A DNA stretch of 64,000 nt from Eimeria necatrix (lineage: Eukaryota; Apicomplexa; Conoidasida; Eucoccidiorida; Eimeriidae), in the NCBI RefSeq assembly GCF_000499385.1, contig NW_013652137.1, forward strand, positions 62,001 to 126,000, given 5' to 3'. The translations under genes and the position numbers were made by a program. The notes below the pieces were generated by a model. That model was given only the letters and a program-made list of their open reading frames with translations. It did not search any database and had not been told where the DNA came from. Of this stretch, positions 35,694 to 47,500 are shown piece after piece; position 1 is the first letter of the stretch; every line of letters starts with the position of its first letter.

Positions 35694-36548
35694 CTAGCTA
35701 GCCAAAGAGAACACAACAGCATACACCCCAAGCCCTAGCGTGGCCCCACTACTCGCGACCGTGAGGGCCCAGTCGGCTCTTTGGCCGACAGGCACGGCAA
35801 ATTCCAGGGGGCCCTCCTCCTCTGCTGCTCCTGTTGTTGCTGCTGCAGTTAACTGCTGCTGCGGGCGCCCTGAGCACTCCAGCCCGACAACGGGAGCAGC
35901 CAGAGAAAATTTCAGGAGTCCGCTGCAGCTGCTGCTGCAAGGCGGACCGTATCTGAGGTGTACTGGCAGCTGCACGGACACCTCGCGTGTATCCGGGGAG
36001 GCCTTCAGCATCTTGGAGTGTACGTACACCTCCTGCCGCACAACTGGAGGCACACCAAGCAGGGGAGAATAGCTTGGCAGCTCCACATTGACAAGGACGG
36101 GGCCGTGGTTGCAGATGGCCTCGGATGAGGGCTTGCCAGGGCAGGAGGGCTTGAAGAGGGTGGTGGGCCGCAGCAAGATGGGGCTGCCGGGGGATCGTGG
36201 ACTGCCTCTTCTGTAGTTATGTGGGGCCCCCAGCTCGTGGGTTTGGTCTGGGTCGGCAAACACTTCCTGCGGAAGACGATACTCAAGCCAGAGGAGGCAC
36301 TGTTCCGCTTCTCCCTTGCTGTCTGCCGCAGCAGCAGCTGCTGCTTCAGCGTCTGGAAGGACCTCCAGCTGGACTCGTGTCTCGAGCACTCGGTGGAAAC
36401 CCCTGCCCTGCAGCATCGTTGAGGCCCCCTCCAGGGACAGAAAACCATGTTTGCCGCCAGTCCCGACACTACTGCTGCTGCTGCTAGCGTGGCTGCTAGC
36501 AAGCGTGTGCAGCAGCAGCTGCAGCAGCAGCCGTATGTGTCCGTGCAT
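35694..36548 (-). CDS. PIG-X/PBN1-like subunit of GPI mannosyltransferase I
   Basis: This is an ER membrane protein predicted to stabilise the PIG-M catalytic subunit, which adds the first mannose to the GPI anchor precursor. The single exon begins at the ATG at 36546-36548 with a signal peptide (MHGHIRLLLQLLLHTLASSH). The luminal part carries the PIG-X pattern: LEYRLPQEVFADPDQ early, VNVELPSYSP in the middle, QLPVHLRYGPP, then EFAVPVGQRADW. A C-terminal transmembrane helix (TVASSGATLGLGVYAVVFSL) ends the protein. The order of motifs and the C-terminal helix match human PIG-X as I know it. Poly-Ala and Ser runs from triplet repeats are inserted. The last residues and the stop codon are formed by a GCTA repeat. 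GPI-anchored surface antigens dominate coccidian surfaces, which fits the need for this enzyme. Confidence 0.8.
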   Translation of the reverse strand: MHGHIRLLLQLLLHTLASSHASSSSSSVGTGGKHGFLSLEGASTMLQGRGFHRVLETRVQLEVLPDAEAAAAAAADSKGEAEQCLLWLEYRLPQEVFADPDQTHELGAPHNYRRGSPRSPGSPILLRPTTLFKPSCPGKPSSEAICNHGPVLVNVELPSYSPLLGVPPVVRQEVYVHSKMLKASPDTREVSVQLPVHLRYGPPCSSSCSGLLKFSLAAPVVGLECSGRPQQQLTAAATTGAAEEEGPLEFAVPVGQRADWALTVASSGATLGLGVYAVVFSLAS

Positions 36549-37263
36549 AGCGTAGCTGGTCGGCAATATGGACCCCTCCCTCGCTGACGATCTTGATCTG
36601 CTGAGGAGCTCTCGAGGCTCTTACTTAGTTTCACCCTTCATGAGCGCATCCAGACCAAGCAGAAAGAGAAGGAATAAGGGGGGCCCCAAGACAGCATGGG
36701 GGTCCCCTCTACCGCAGTGTGTGCAAAAATAGGGGCTGGCGGAAGCAAAGCAATGAAACGCCTTGCAAAATTCTAATTTTTTCTTTTGAGTACAAACAAA
36801 GAGAAGCAGCACTGACCCAGGAGCAGCAGCAATGGTGCTGAGGCTGCTGCTGCAGCTACCAACACAGGCCCCGTGGTGGGGCCCGGGGCCCCTGCAGTGG
36901 GCCTATCACTTGAGCCCTTAGCTGCAGATAAACTTCGGAAATGACGCTAAACTCCGTATCTTGTGCTGCTTGTTTTCAGCATAGAGCTGAACAGACCCTC
37001 GAGCTCTGCTCCAGGGGCTCGCGCTCCCCGGAGGCCTTTTGAGGCCTTGCAAGTGACCTTCGCCGGAGGGCGGGGCCCCCAAGGAGCCCAGCAGCAACTG
37101 CAGGTGCTCTGTTAGCAACAGCAGTGGTTACAACAAGACCATTAGCGGAGGTAACCACTAGAGCCGCTTCAGAAAGGGCAGCGGCAGTTGCAGGTACTGC
37201 AACTGCTTGGGCCACTGCTGCTGCAGCTGCCGCTGCCCTCATTGCCGTCCGGCTGCTGCAGCC
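36549..37263. other. Divergent intergenic region
   Basis: About 700 bp lie between the PIG-X-like gene (minus) and the HPR protein gene (plus), so both promoters are expected here. GGGGCCC-type blocks occur at 36680-36710, 36870-36900 and 37070-37085. No specific promoter element was identified. Confidence 0.5.
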
Positions 37264-40200
37264 ATGCCCCTCCGCCCGCAGGGCCATCGCATACGGCTGC
37301 TGGGGGATAGGCCCTCATGCTGCTTGTGGCTGCAAAAACGAGTTCGGCCTCCACCAAGGGGCCCCCTCACAAAGGCCTTGGGGCTCCCAGAAAGGAATAT
37401 AGCGTCTCCCAGGCAGTGGTGCACATCTGCAGCGTCTTGTGCGGTATGTCGCTTCATCTGCAGCAGCAGCAACAACAGTAGCTGCAGCAGCAGCACCAAC
37501 TACAGTCCTAGCACTGGCGGCATCTACACCTCCAGGTGTACAACCGCCATTCACAGCAACCGCGGCAGCCGCAGCCGCAGCAGCCGCTTGTCAATTGTGC
37601 CTTATCTGAATCTACTTGAGAGGTCTTTCAGCTCGGCAACAGATGAGTCCTCTCCCGCTTCTGCTGCTGCTGCAGCAATTGAAAGCACCGCTGGCTCCGA
37701 TGGCGCCTCCGCCATCAACAGTTCCGCGGCCCCTGGGTGCCCCCCAGGACCCTCTAGGGGACCCCCACCTCCCCCGCGTCTACAGGCCCTGCTGCGCCTG
37801 CAGACGTTGGTGGCGTCGCAGATGCGGCAGCATAGCTTGCCACCCACAGAGGCAGAAGCAGACGTGCTCATGGGCTCCATCCACAACACCGTTGAGGTGG
37901 CCCCTGACGACGGCTACAGGGGCCCTCCTGAAAGAGCCCCGGAGGATGAAGTTGGGGGTAGGTCTGAGGGTGAATCTGACACTCGGGGGCCCCAGGAGCC
38001 AGCCCGAATGTGGGGAGACAGTGGGGGCCCCCCTGTGGAGGGCACTGGAGGGGACAGCGCCCCCCGCAGGGGGCGGGATCGTAGGGAGCGACGCGAGTTG
38101 CTGCTGCAGTGGAGGGCAGCAGCAGATGACATTATACGGCTGAGCGGCCGCATGCGGCCGCGGGAGCTGCTGGAAGTGCTGCGGCTTCTGGCGCTCATCC
38201 CCCGTAGAGACTCCCAGGTGCTGCTGGCAGTGACGCAGGCGCTGCTGCAGCAGCAGCCTGAAGAGCCCTTGCAGCCACTGCAGCACCTGCAGCAGCAGGA
38301 AGGCGTAGAGGCGTTGTCAGTGCTCCAGACAGTGATGCTGTTGAGGCACCTACAGGTGCTAGATTTTGTCTGTCTCCCTTTAGCCCTCAGGGCACTCAAA
38401 CACCTTGATGACTCTCTGAGTGTCGCTGCTCAGAGCTGCATGCAAGTCCATTACCTGCACCAGCAGCAGCAGCAGTATCCACAGCAGAAGGTGCCCGACT
38501 GCTTCGCAGAGACAGATTACGCCACGCTGGCACCTTACGTCCCCTGGCAGCAGCCAGTTGAGTGCGAAAATTCAGGAGCGGCAGTGGCAGCAGACTCCAC
38601 AGCAGCAGTTTCACATCAGCAAGGCATGCACTGGGACAAGCCTTTGGGTGGATCCGCAGCTAGAGGCTGTTCTGCTGCAACGGACACTCCCTCGGGCCCT
38701 CTGTTGCCAGGGATGGCTGCTGCTGCTGCTGCCAATGTTGCTGCTACTACGAAGAGCACAGGCGCTCCGCATTTTCCCGATACAGCTGCAGACGCAAGGG
38801 CTCCTGCTGCAGGCAGAACGGCAATAGGGGCAGCAGAAGCAGCAGCAGCAGAATTGAGTTGGCGGTCTGCACTACATGCAGTGGGTGTCTCTCTCCTCAG
38901 CAGCAGTTTAGTGTATTTTAATAATGCCTTCAATCAGAACGGCGCCCGTAGATGTGATGCTCTCGACCGCCTGGGAGTTCTCATACTTAACCTCTTCATT
39001 AATAGACCCAATGAATTCAACGCAAAACAGACTGCGTCTCTTGTAAGGCCCCCTTGGTGCCGCTGCTGCTGCAATTGTTGCGTTCTTTGAAGCAGCTGCT
39101 GCTGACGTTGCCTCCCGTGTGGGGACAAGACTTGCTGCTTACTTTCGGGAATGCTGCTGCCCTCGTTGCGTTTGTTGTTGCTGGTGCCTTTGTATTTGGT
39201 GCTGCTGTTGCCGAAGAAAGTGTTTGTGCGCATGCGGGGGGGACCCCGAAGCCTCTACTGCTGCAACTGCTGCTGTTGCTGTTGTGGGCACGGGTGCTAT
39301 TGCTTTTGCTGCTGCTGTTTCTGCTGTAGAGGCTGCCTCTCGCTCTTGTTGTAGCTGCAGCTGCAGCTGAAAGACAAGGGCAACTTAACAGGTCTACTAA
39401 ACGGATTAGTATGTTGCTCATTCACTTGTTTGTTCACTTGTTGCCCGCAGGCCCTAAACTGCGTTGCTTTGGGACTAACGCCTCCTTCGCTGATAAATTG
39501 TTTGGTGAGGAGAACTCAAGAGCTGCTGCCTTATTTCACCTTTCCGCTGCTGACGCTGCAGCTAAACGTGATCACGCGGCTGCTGCAGATCAACTCGCAC
39601 TTGCTGCAGCAGCAACAGCAGCAGCAGAAACCGCACCACAAGCAACCACAGCAGAGGCAACGAATTCTGCAGTGTCAGCCGCAACAACAGCAACTGCAGC
39701 AGCAGGCGATCGATATTCATGCGCTACCGCAGCTGTGGTGCAACATTGTCTCGCGCCTCTCTTCAGCGTTGCCCCAGGATGCAGCTGCAGCAGCAGCAGC
39801 CGCCAGCAGCAGCACCGCGAGGTCTCATCTGAGAGATTTGCTCCATGACCATATACTCGCAGCTCAAGAAGCATACGACGCATCCTTAAGGCAGCAGCAG
39901 CAGCAACATGGGGGAGTGGAAGACAAAAATGCCTTACCAAGTGGCGTCTCTTTGGTGGCAGGGGCTGATGGATTTGAGGCTCCTAAAGGCTCCCGCAGCC
40001 TCCCCCCAGTGCAGCCGCAGGACCTTAAGAACGTTGTGAATGCTCTTAATTCATTTTCGCGGTTGGCACATATGGGTTTGGTCTCCTTGCGAGATGTGTC
40101 AGCTGAAGCAGCAGGTGCTGCTGCTGTTGCTGCTGCTGCTGCGGCAGCGGCTGCGGACCAAATGGTGCCGGCAGCGGCAAGCCCACAGCAGCAACTGCTG

Positions 40201-42960
40201 AACAGCAAAACTTCCCGAGCAGGAGCAGGAGAAGCTGCAGCTGGCGAGACGGATGAGCTGCAGCGCTGGCAGCGCAGCAGGGCTCGACTTAGCAGCGTGG
40301 TGGAATGCACAGGAGGCTTCCGCATGCGTGGGGTTGAAATGGCTCCAGGGGATCGCCGCAGCAGCAGCAGAATATACGGCTTCTTTCACCGTGCCATTCT
40401 TCTGCTGGTGCAGCAGCAGCAACATCTAGACCCGCAATCACTCAGCAACGCAGTCAACGCGTTTGCCAAAGCCAGGCTTCAAGGGTAAGCAGCTGCAGCA
40501 AGAATAACCGCAGGTGCTGCGGATCTTCAATTGCTTGAACTGCTTTCAGCTGGGTCGAGCATCAACAAAAACAATAGTAACATCTGTTCGTTGTTTTCTT
40601 TTGTGGCTCAGACATGCTCGCTATGTTTCTCAACTGATTCCCCGAATGATTCAGACGGCCGAGAACTTCAGCTGGCAGCACCTCAGCATGACGCTGAATG
40701 GATTCGGCTGTGTGTTGCTGCTTGCGCTGCTGCTGGCTGCTGCTGCGTGTGATGCTACAGCAGCTTTTGTGGATACGCGTGGCGCAGCAGATGCGCTTGC
40801 CACATGTGAAAGTGCTGGTACAGATTTGTACGGTCTAATTTATTGTGCTGCTAACGGGGCTCCTGGTGCGAAGCAGAAATTGGTCCGTATGATTGCAACT
40901 ACTGCTGTTACTGCTGCAGATATGCGCTGCAAGGACGACGGGCTTTTGCATGCGTTTTGGCAGGTGTTGAGGGAGAGGCCCCTTCATCTTATGGGAGGCA
41001 AGCCAAACTTTTACAAACGCTCAATCCTATAGAGGAAAGGCTGAACCCTGAGTGGTGTATCTGTGTAAAGGCTTTCACGAAAGGCTTTGTTTTGTGGGGC
41101 GATTGCAGCGCAAGCGACAACTAACATAATACATGCCCTGGGCAGTTTCGGCTTCAGAAACGCTGAGATGACGAGGTAATGCAGCAGTAGTAGGAGCACC
41201 AGTATATGCTGTAGCTCCAAAGTTTGCTGTGGGTCGAAGTAGCCTATAAGCAGAAGCTGCTGCAGGACACATTTACTCCAGCAACGGGAACGGCAGGTGC
41301 AACAGATAAACCATCGATTTGCGAGCGAAATTGAAAACCCTGCTACTAACTATACGGCATTTTGTGCTCTAGCACCACCTGCTGCATCGCCGCAGCCTGC
41401 TGCGGCAGCAGGAAGGACCTCAGGCAATGAATGGGGCTTGTCGCTGACAAGCGTTTGTGTGGGTATTTCTTTTCAGCCGGCTTGCAACGTCTTCTTGGAT
41501 CTCTGCACAGCTGCCTGAGCTGACAACTCAAGGCAAGCGGCAAAGATGTTACAGTTACTGCTGCAGCTGCCGCTACTGAGCTAAAGTAGCTGCTGCGATT
41601 CACGCATTTTTTCCGTTTCTGTCTTTCGCAGGCCTAACGAATATCCTTTTCTCTCTCGTGGTGCTCGACTGCGTGTACGAGTGTAGTTTTCCGCCTCAGC
41701 AGCAGCCGCAGAAACAGAAGGGGATATGGCAACAGCTGTTGCAAGCAGCGTGCAGACGAAAGGACTTGAAGCTTGAGGCCATGACGATGCTGAAGGTGTC
41801 TGCTATGTCGATATTTGGAGTATACGGGGACCCCGCAGCAGCAGTGGCCGCAGCAGCTGCAGCAGAAGTAGCAGCAGCACAACAGCACAACAGCAGTCGT
41901 AATGCGTACAATCGTCTTTACGATAATAGTGGCAACTTTTTGCTGCATGCACTACAGCAGCAGCAGCGTCAGCTGGAGCGTGAGAGAAACTCTTTGGGAG
42001 GAGCCCCCTTAGCGAAAAACTACATGCAGCTTCAGGGCAAGACAGTCCCTGCTGCGATTGTCAAGCAGCCGCTAGATGTCTTCCTTCCTTACGAGCAACT
42101 CGACGAAGGCCATAAATTTCTCGTATGCAGCTGCTGCGTCGTGCCCCAACAGTTTTATGCTGCCTTCATCTTCAGTTGCACTGTCGTTTCTCGTTGCCTT
42201 TCAGCTGCAGATTTCGATGCTGCTACTGCGGTGCTTGTCACAGCTTGTTTTTTGGGCTCGGCTACAGCTGCAGTTTCTGTACTTGCTGCTGCCGCTGCCG
42301 TGCTGGTGCCACTGCCGATATAGCATAAAGTCTTCTCCTGCTTTTCTACTGCGCTAGCTCCGTAGAGAGGCTCGCATTTATCTGTGCACGCAAACAGTGT
42401 TCGTACTACCGTTACTGCAGGCAGCATTGCTAAATACGAGGACACTCATGTTCTACCCTGGGAAGCCGTCAGGTGCGTGTCAGTACTACTGGCAGCTGCT
42501 GCCGAAGGCCGAGGGCCCCTCAAGGCTCCTCGGTTGTTTCAGGTGTGTGTTTCAGTTGCTTATTTGTCCCTACTTGGTGCAGCGCGTGTGATGAAATTGC
42601 AGGAATGCACCTACAGGTGGCTGCGACTGTGCGCAGCATGGGATTCCATGCGGTTCATGAAGTCATCATAGGTAAGGCAATCAGGCACGCAAGAAAGCAG
42701 ACAAAGACACAAGAAAGCGAATGGGATAAGCAGGAGAGGCGAGACAGAGGATGCGTGAGCAGATACATTTGCACTGTTAGGAGCATCAGCAGCTGCACAC
42801 AACGCCAGCCGGACTGTGTTACGCCTGCGCAGATCCCTACGTTATAGACATCCTCATACAGAGCGACCCTCCACCAAAACAGCACCGCCCAAGAGAAAGA
42901 CGGCGCACAAGGGATCGCCAGCAGCAGCAGCAGGAACAGTTCAACTCAGCAACTCAATAG
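37264..42960 (+). CDS. Heptatricopeptide-repeat (HPR, FASTK/RAP-like) organellar RNA-binding protein
   Basis: This is a predicted mitochondrial or apicoplast RNA-binding protein of the HPR type that is expanded in apicomplexans; such proteins act on fragmented organellar rRNA. Phase-consistent exons are 37264-39042, 39451-40484, 40612-40709, 41109-41175, 41477-41532, 41632-42122, 42421-42472, 42603-42671 and 42833-42960. The 37264 ATG opens a basic N-terminus (MPLRPQGHRIRLLG) that could be a targeting signal. HPR-like helices recur: ASLALNCVALGL, NVVNALNSFSRL, SLSNAVNAFAKARL, HLSMTLNGFG, NIIHALGSFGF and LTNILFSLVVLD. The C-terminus (VRSMGFHAVHEV, PYVIDILIQ) resembles the first strand pair of a RAP domain, after which the protein ends in a basic/Gln tail, so a complete RAP domain is not present as read. 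The intron at 41533-41631 starts with GC. Poly-Q and poly-A tracts interrupt the repeats. Confidence 0.75.
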
Positions 42961-44575
42961 AAAGCTGTATGAGACATGCCGTTGTCCAAACAATGCACAC
43001 TACGCTCCATCTCCCTCTGGGCATCCGCAGCGCGCATGCCTGTGCGCGACAGCACGAGGCACACTCAGGCTCAATAAAATGACAGCACCTGGCAGCACCT
43101 GCTGCTGCAGCTACTGCTGCTACCTGTTGTTCACGGGTATGGCTTTCATTCGAGCAGCTGCGGCAACCATAGCAGCTGCTGCAGCAAAAGCAGCAGCTGT
43201 TACTGCAGCCACACAGACAATCGCTGGCGCTATCGGCACGCAATCCCTGAATGCTTCCTTGTTTCTTGATGCTTCTTTCTCTGCGGGGTCCCAAAGCCTT
43301 TCAGCGTGGCACCTCCGGACTCAAGGCTTACGATTAATAGTTTGTTAGGCTTCATGCAATATCCAAACAGGCGCAGTAAGTTAACCAACAGTCTCATGCC
43401 CACTTGCTGTTCTACAGCGGCAGAGCATACATCCCATGGGGTCGTGAGCACCCCTATTGTTTTCTGCCGATGCACCAGCATCGCAGCATTCGCCACTACT
43501 CCGGGAGCAGGAAGGGCATCTTCCAGCAACACAGTTGGCATCGCTTTCCCCGAAATCGCTGCAGTTGCAGCGTTTGGTTGCGGGTCCTGTAGCTACTGCA
43601 CCACTTTGTGTTGCTGCTGGTGTGACCGTTCGCCGCTGCCGCGTCACCGTGTGGGCCCTTTGCTGCTGCACCCACTTGGGGCTCGCGATGCTGTTGCAGC
43701 ACTTGCTGGTTCTCAAGCCGGGCAATAGTGGTAAGATGCATGGGTTACTCGTCGCTCGCCGCTTTATTCACGCGCGGTCTGCAGTCGGTGTGTCCACTGC
43801 AGCTGCAGCGCGGCAGCAGCACAAAGTGCTGCTCCCTCGATGGCCTGTCTCTTCTGTACGGCTTACAGGGACAAAGACCAAAACAAGCAGACGACGAGTG
43901 TACGCACGCCTCATGGGCCCCCAGTTCTACTCGTGCAGCACTGCCTCCACATTGGCATGGCACTCCGGAGGCTTCCGTAAAACCTAACATGACTTTTCAA
44001 ATGCCCTTTTGGGCCCCCTGCAAGCCTTTACAGTGCACTTACGTGCGTCATGGGGTTCCCGCACCCTTCTATACATTTCCGTACGATCTCTGTTGTGATT
44101 CTCCACGCAAAGATGTACGGACAATTCTAAAGGGGACCCCACAATACTCAAAGCCACAAGAACCCCTAGGGCAGCCTCAAAGCCAGGGATTCCCAACCCT
44201 GGTAAACAGCCGCTGCTGCTTTCGATTGTGGAGGCCCCTTGTCGCTTGCCCCTGAACAAGAAGCCAAAAACGCGCGTCTTCTGAAAAAATGCAAAAGCGT
44301 CTCAAAATATGATCACCTAGCGGCCCCCTGGCCGTCTCTGAGCACCTAGCGGCCCCCTGGCCGCTCTGACGCTCCAGCTCGCCACCCGCCGGAGTTGCTG
44401 CCTACGATATACGTAGCTGTGACAACTGCGTTTCATTGGAGGGTTCGACAGCCTCCAAAGAGACACGATGAACATCTCCGGAGATCCTTAAAGTTGCTAG
44501 CAACCATCCCTCCCTCTCTCCCTCTTTGTTGCCCCTTTGCAGCTCCCCGTAAGAGCGGCCGGTAACAGCCCGGTT
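42961..44575. other. Convergent intergenic region
   Basis: This is the region between the 3' ends of the HPR gene (plus) and the ribonuclease gene (minus). Open frames such as 43728-44255 (plus) have no motif I recognise, and I found none of the missing RAP-domain residues in them. The region contains a 29-bp tandem repeat at 44314-44371. Confidence 0.45.
44314..44371 (+). repeat. 29-bp tandem repeat, two copies
   Basis: The unit beginning cacctagcggccccctggcc recurs with a 29-bp period (44314 and 44343), the copies differing slightly at their ends. Each unit contains the near-palindrome cggccccctggccg. Confidence 0.8.
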
Positions 44576-47500
44576 TCAACTGCTTCCTGCTGGGGCGGGC
44601 CCGGTGTTGGGGGAACCCTGTGTGGGAGACCCCTGGAATATGTTTGCGGGAACTGGATCGTCTACGGGGGGCCACTGGAACTCGGGGTTGGGTATGAAGT
44701 CTCCGTCCACGAAAGTGAAGGTAATGATGTGGCGCTTGAGCCAAAGTCGAAGAGCCGCTTGCTGGGTTTTATCGGCCACGCGGCTGCATATGTCGCGATA
44801 CATGTCGTTAGTTATGATGCAGCCTCCGCGCATTAAGGCATACTGCGAAGTGCAGACGCAGAAGCACGAAGAGTCAGAGAGCGAATGAGAAAGGCCAACG
44901 AGGCACACAACCAGAAAGATATACGGCCAGAAAGAAACACCGCCACAGCCACAGAGGCCCTCAGAGCGGCAGCAGACTCAGACAGCCGCCTGAATGGGGC
45001 GCAGGAAATCAGTAGACAAACGGACACAGCGACAAGCTCACAGACAAGCATTATGAAATGCATAGAAGCATATATGCAAATAGTGGTGAGCTAAATATAA
45101 GTGGGCCGCTAGACGCAACGAGCATTTTGGACGCAAAAATGAAGGCGACGCAGGTTTACAAGGAAATCAAGTGCAGAGCGATAGAACAAATACTGAAGCA
45201 GAATTGAACTAAACTAAGTAGATCCGCTCTCAACTGCCAAGAAGGACCCCAAGTTATCTCTTCCCAAGCCGAGGAGGGGGGTGGGTGGAGAGAATTGGGA
45301 GCGGGGACGCTGTTTGTGCATTCATGTTTGTCTATATACATACATGAAGGCGAGAGTTTATGTGTGTGTGTATGGGTGTATTTGTGTGTGTACGTGTGTG
45401 TGTCTATATGAAGACTAACCCTAATGCAGTAAAGGTCGTCGTAGTCTTGCGAAGGTGTGCAGATAAGGATGCCTTCTCTGTGTAGCTTCCTGAGGACCTC
45501 GATACAGTCTGGCATGCGGGTGTAGCTGACGGGCATCTGAGCTCTTTCTTGCCTCCTAGCGTCCGAGTAGCTATTGTACGACAGAACGTACTCAGGTACA
45601 AACACCCGCACCTTGTAGCCCCTCTCCTGGTAGTAATCCAACGCAGCCAATATGCCCTTGGTTGAAAACAGTTTATCAGGGCCCTTCTCCCGGTCCCGCG
45701 CACCGTCTCCGTGTTTCATGGCCACGTTGCATCCATCAATCACTACTAAGTGCTCGCGATCCCCCTCAGGAGCCCTAGGGTGGGAGCCCCAAGATAACGC
45801 AGCATCTACAGTGCCGCTGGTACTGTCCTGAGGTCCTGAGGTGCCACCCCACTGGCCACGACGGCTCCGCCCGCCCCAACCTCCGTGACCTCGTGGGCCC
45901 CTCGAGTTGAAGGGCTGCTTGGAGCCAGAGCCCCGTGTTGGCCAGTTCTTCCAGTGAGGAGGCGACTGCTGCTGCTGCTGCTGCTGCTGCCCCGCCTCCT
46001 CTTCCTCCTCCTGCTGCGGCTGCTGTTGCTTCTGCTCCAAGCAAAGATGCTGAGCAGCTTCTACCGCCTCGCACATCCGCTGTAGCTTGTCAGCGCTCTC
46101 CTCGTCTTGCAGAAAGGCTGCTCTCTCTAAATCATGCTCCAGGCGTTCGGCTTGTTTGCCTGCTTCCTGCTGCTGCTGCAGCTTCTGCTGTTTCTCCTGC
46201 TCTCCTTGCATTACTTGCTGCAGCTCCTTAGAGTCCAGAAGCATCAGTAGCAGCCGTGCCGCTCGTGCTGCGGCCAACTGTGGGTTTGCCCACAGGTCCT
46301 CAGGTGCCCCTGCTGCTGTTGTTCTCGTCGCTATGACGCCGCCTAGTGTAATAGAGAGCTGTCCGGACACCTCATTTGCTTCCTCCCCAGGCTTTCCTGG
46401 GGCCCTTGACGGTCTCTGCTCCACAGAACCTCCACCGAGAAATCCACTTCGAATGTCTTTTGCTGAGCCTGCCCGAGCTGCATCTGAAGCACCATCCTGC
46501 CGCGGTCCACTTGCGGGAGGACCCCGAGGGTCTTGCTCACTGGAAGGCCCCCCATCTGACGCGCTGCGAGCGCTCAAGACGCGGAGGGGGGCCTTCAGCA
46601 GCAGCAAGTCGTCATCATCCGTTTCTGCTCCTGCGTTGTGGCTTGTGTCGGCACCAGCAGCAACACAGCCGGCTGCAGGCAAAATGGGTGAATTCCCGCG
46701 GGCTGAGGCTGAGACGCTCACCGCATCGTCTTGCTGACGTTGCTGCAGCTGCTGCAGCAACAAAGTCTTTTGCGGCAGCTCTAGAGGCACTCTCAAGAGA
46801 CCAAGAAGAAGACGGTCCTCCGGTAGAGACAGCTGTAATGCCATTTGTAGATCTGAAACTTCGTCTGTATTCGCTTCCTGCTGCTGTTGATGATGATCTT
46901 GCTCGCTCGGCTGCTGCTCGTGAGAAGCAGCAGCCACCAGGATAGCCGGGCAGTTCAGGAGGAGCGGAAGCAAAGCAGAAACACTTTCACGCAGCTCTGA
47001 GACGCGCTTGGAGTCCATCCGGTGCAAGTCTGCAGATATGCCGCAACTCCAAACTACTCATGGATCCTCAGAAGCAGCAACACCAGCAGCAGCAGCAATA
47101 GCAGCACGAGACCTACGAATTGCAGGGACCTGCACAGCACGATCAATAGAAGTACCAAGAGCCGAAACAGCACCGGCAGAAGCTAGAAGAAGTCGAGCAG
47201 CGCCAATAAACCGCAGCAGTGTTGCCGCCTACCCGGTAAAAAATGCAGCAAAAGCAAGACAGTCTGCAGAGGAGACAATAAGACGGAGATACATGCCACG
47301 AAGGAAGGCCCGATCTCCCCATTTAGCCATTGTCCCCACGGGCTACCTCTGCTGCTGCTGCTGCCATCGCTGCTACCGGTGCAGCCGCTACTGCTATTGT
47401 TGTTGCTGCCGCTAGGGGCACAAACGGTATGCAGCTCAGGGCTGCTGTTTTCTAAAGCATACAAATTCGCAGCAGCAGGTGAAGCTGCTCGCACTGCTAC

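Noticed and set aside
43079..44255. A missing RAP-domain exon of the HPR gene
   Set aside because: I read the frames downstream of 42960 and found no IEVDGP-like or GW-x-V-x-x-IP block that would complete a RAP domain.
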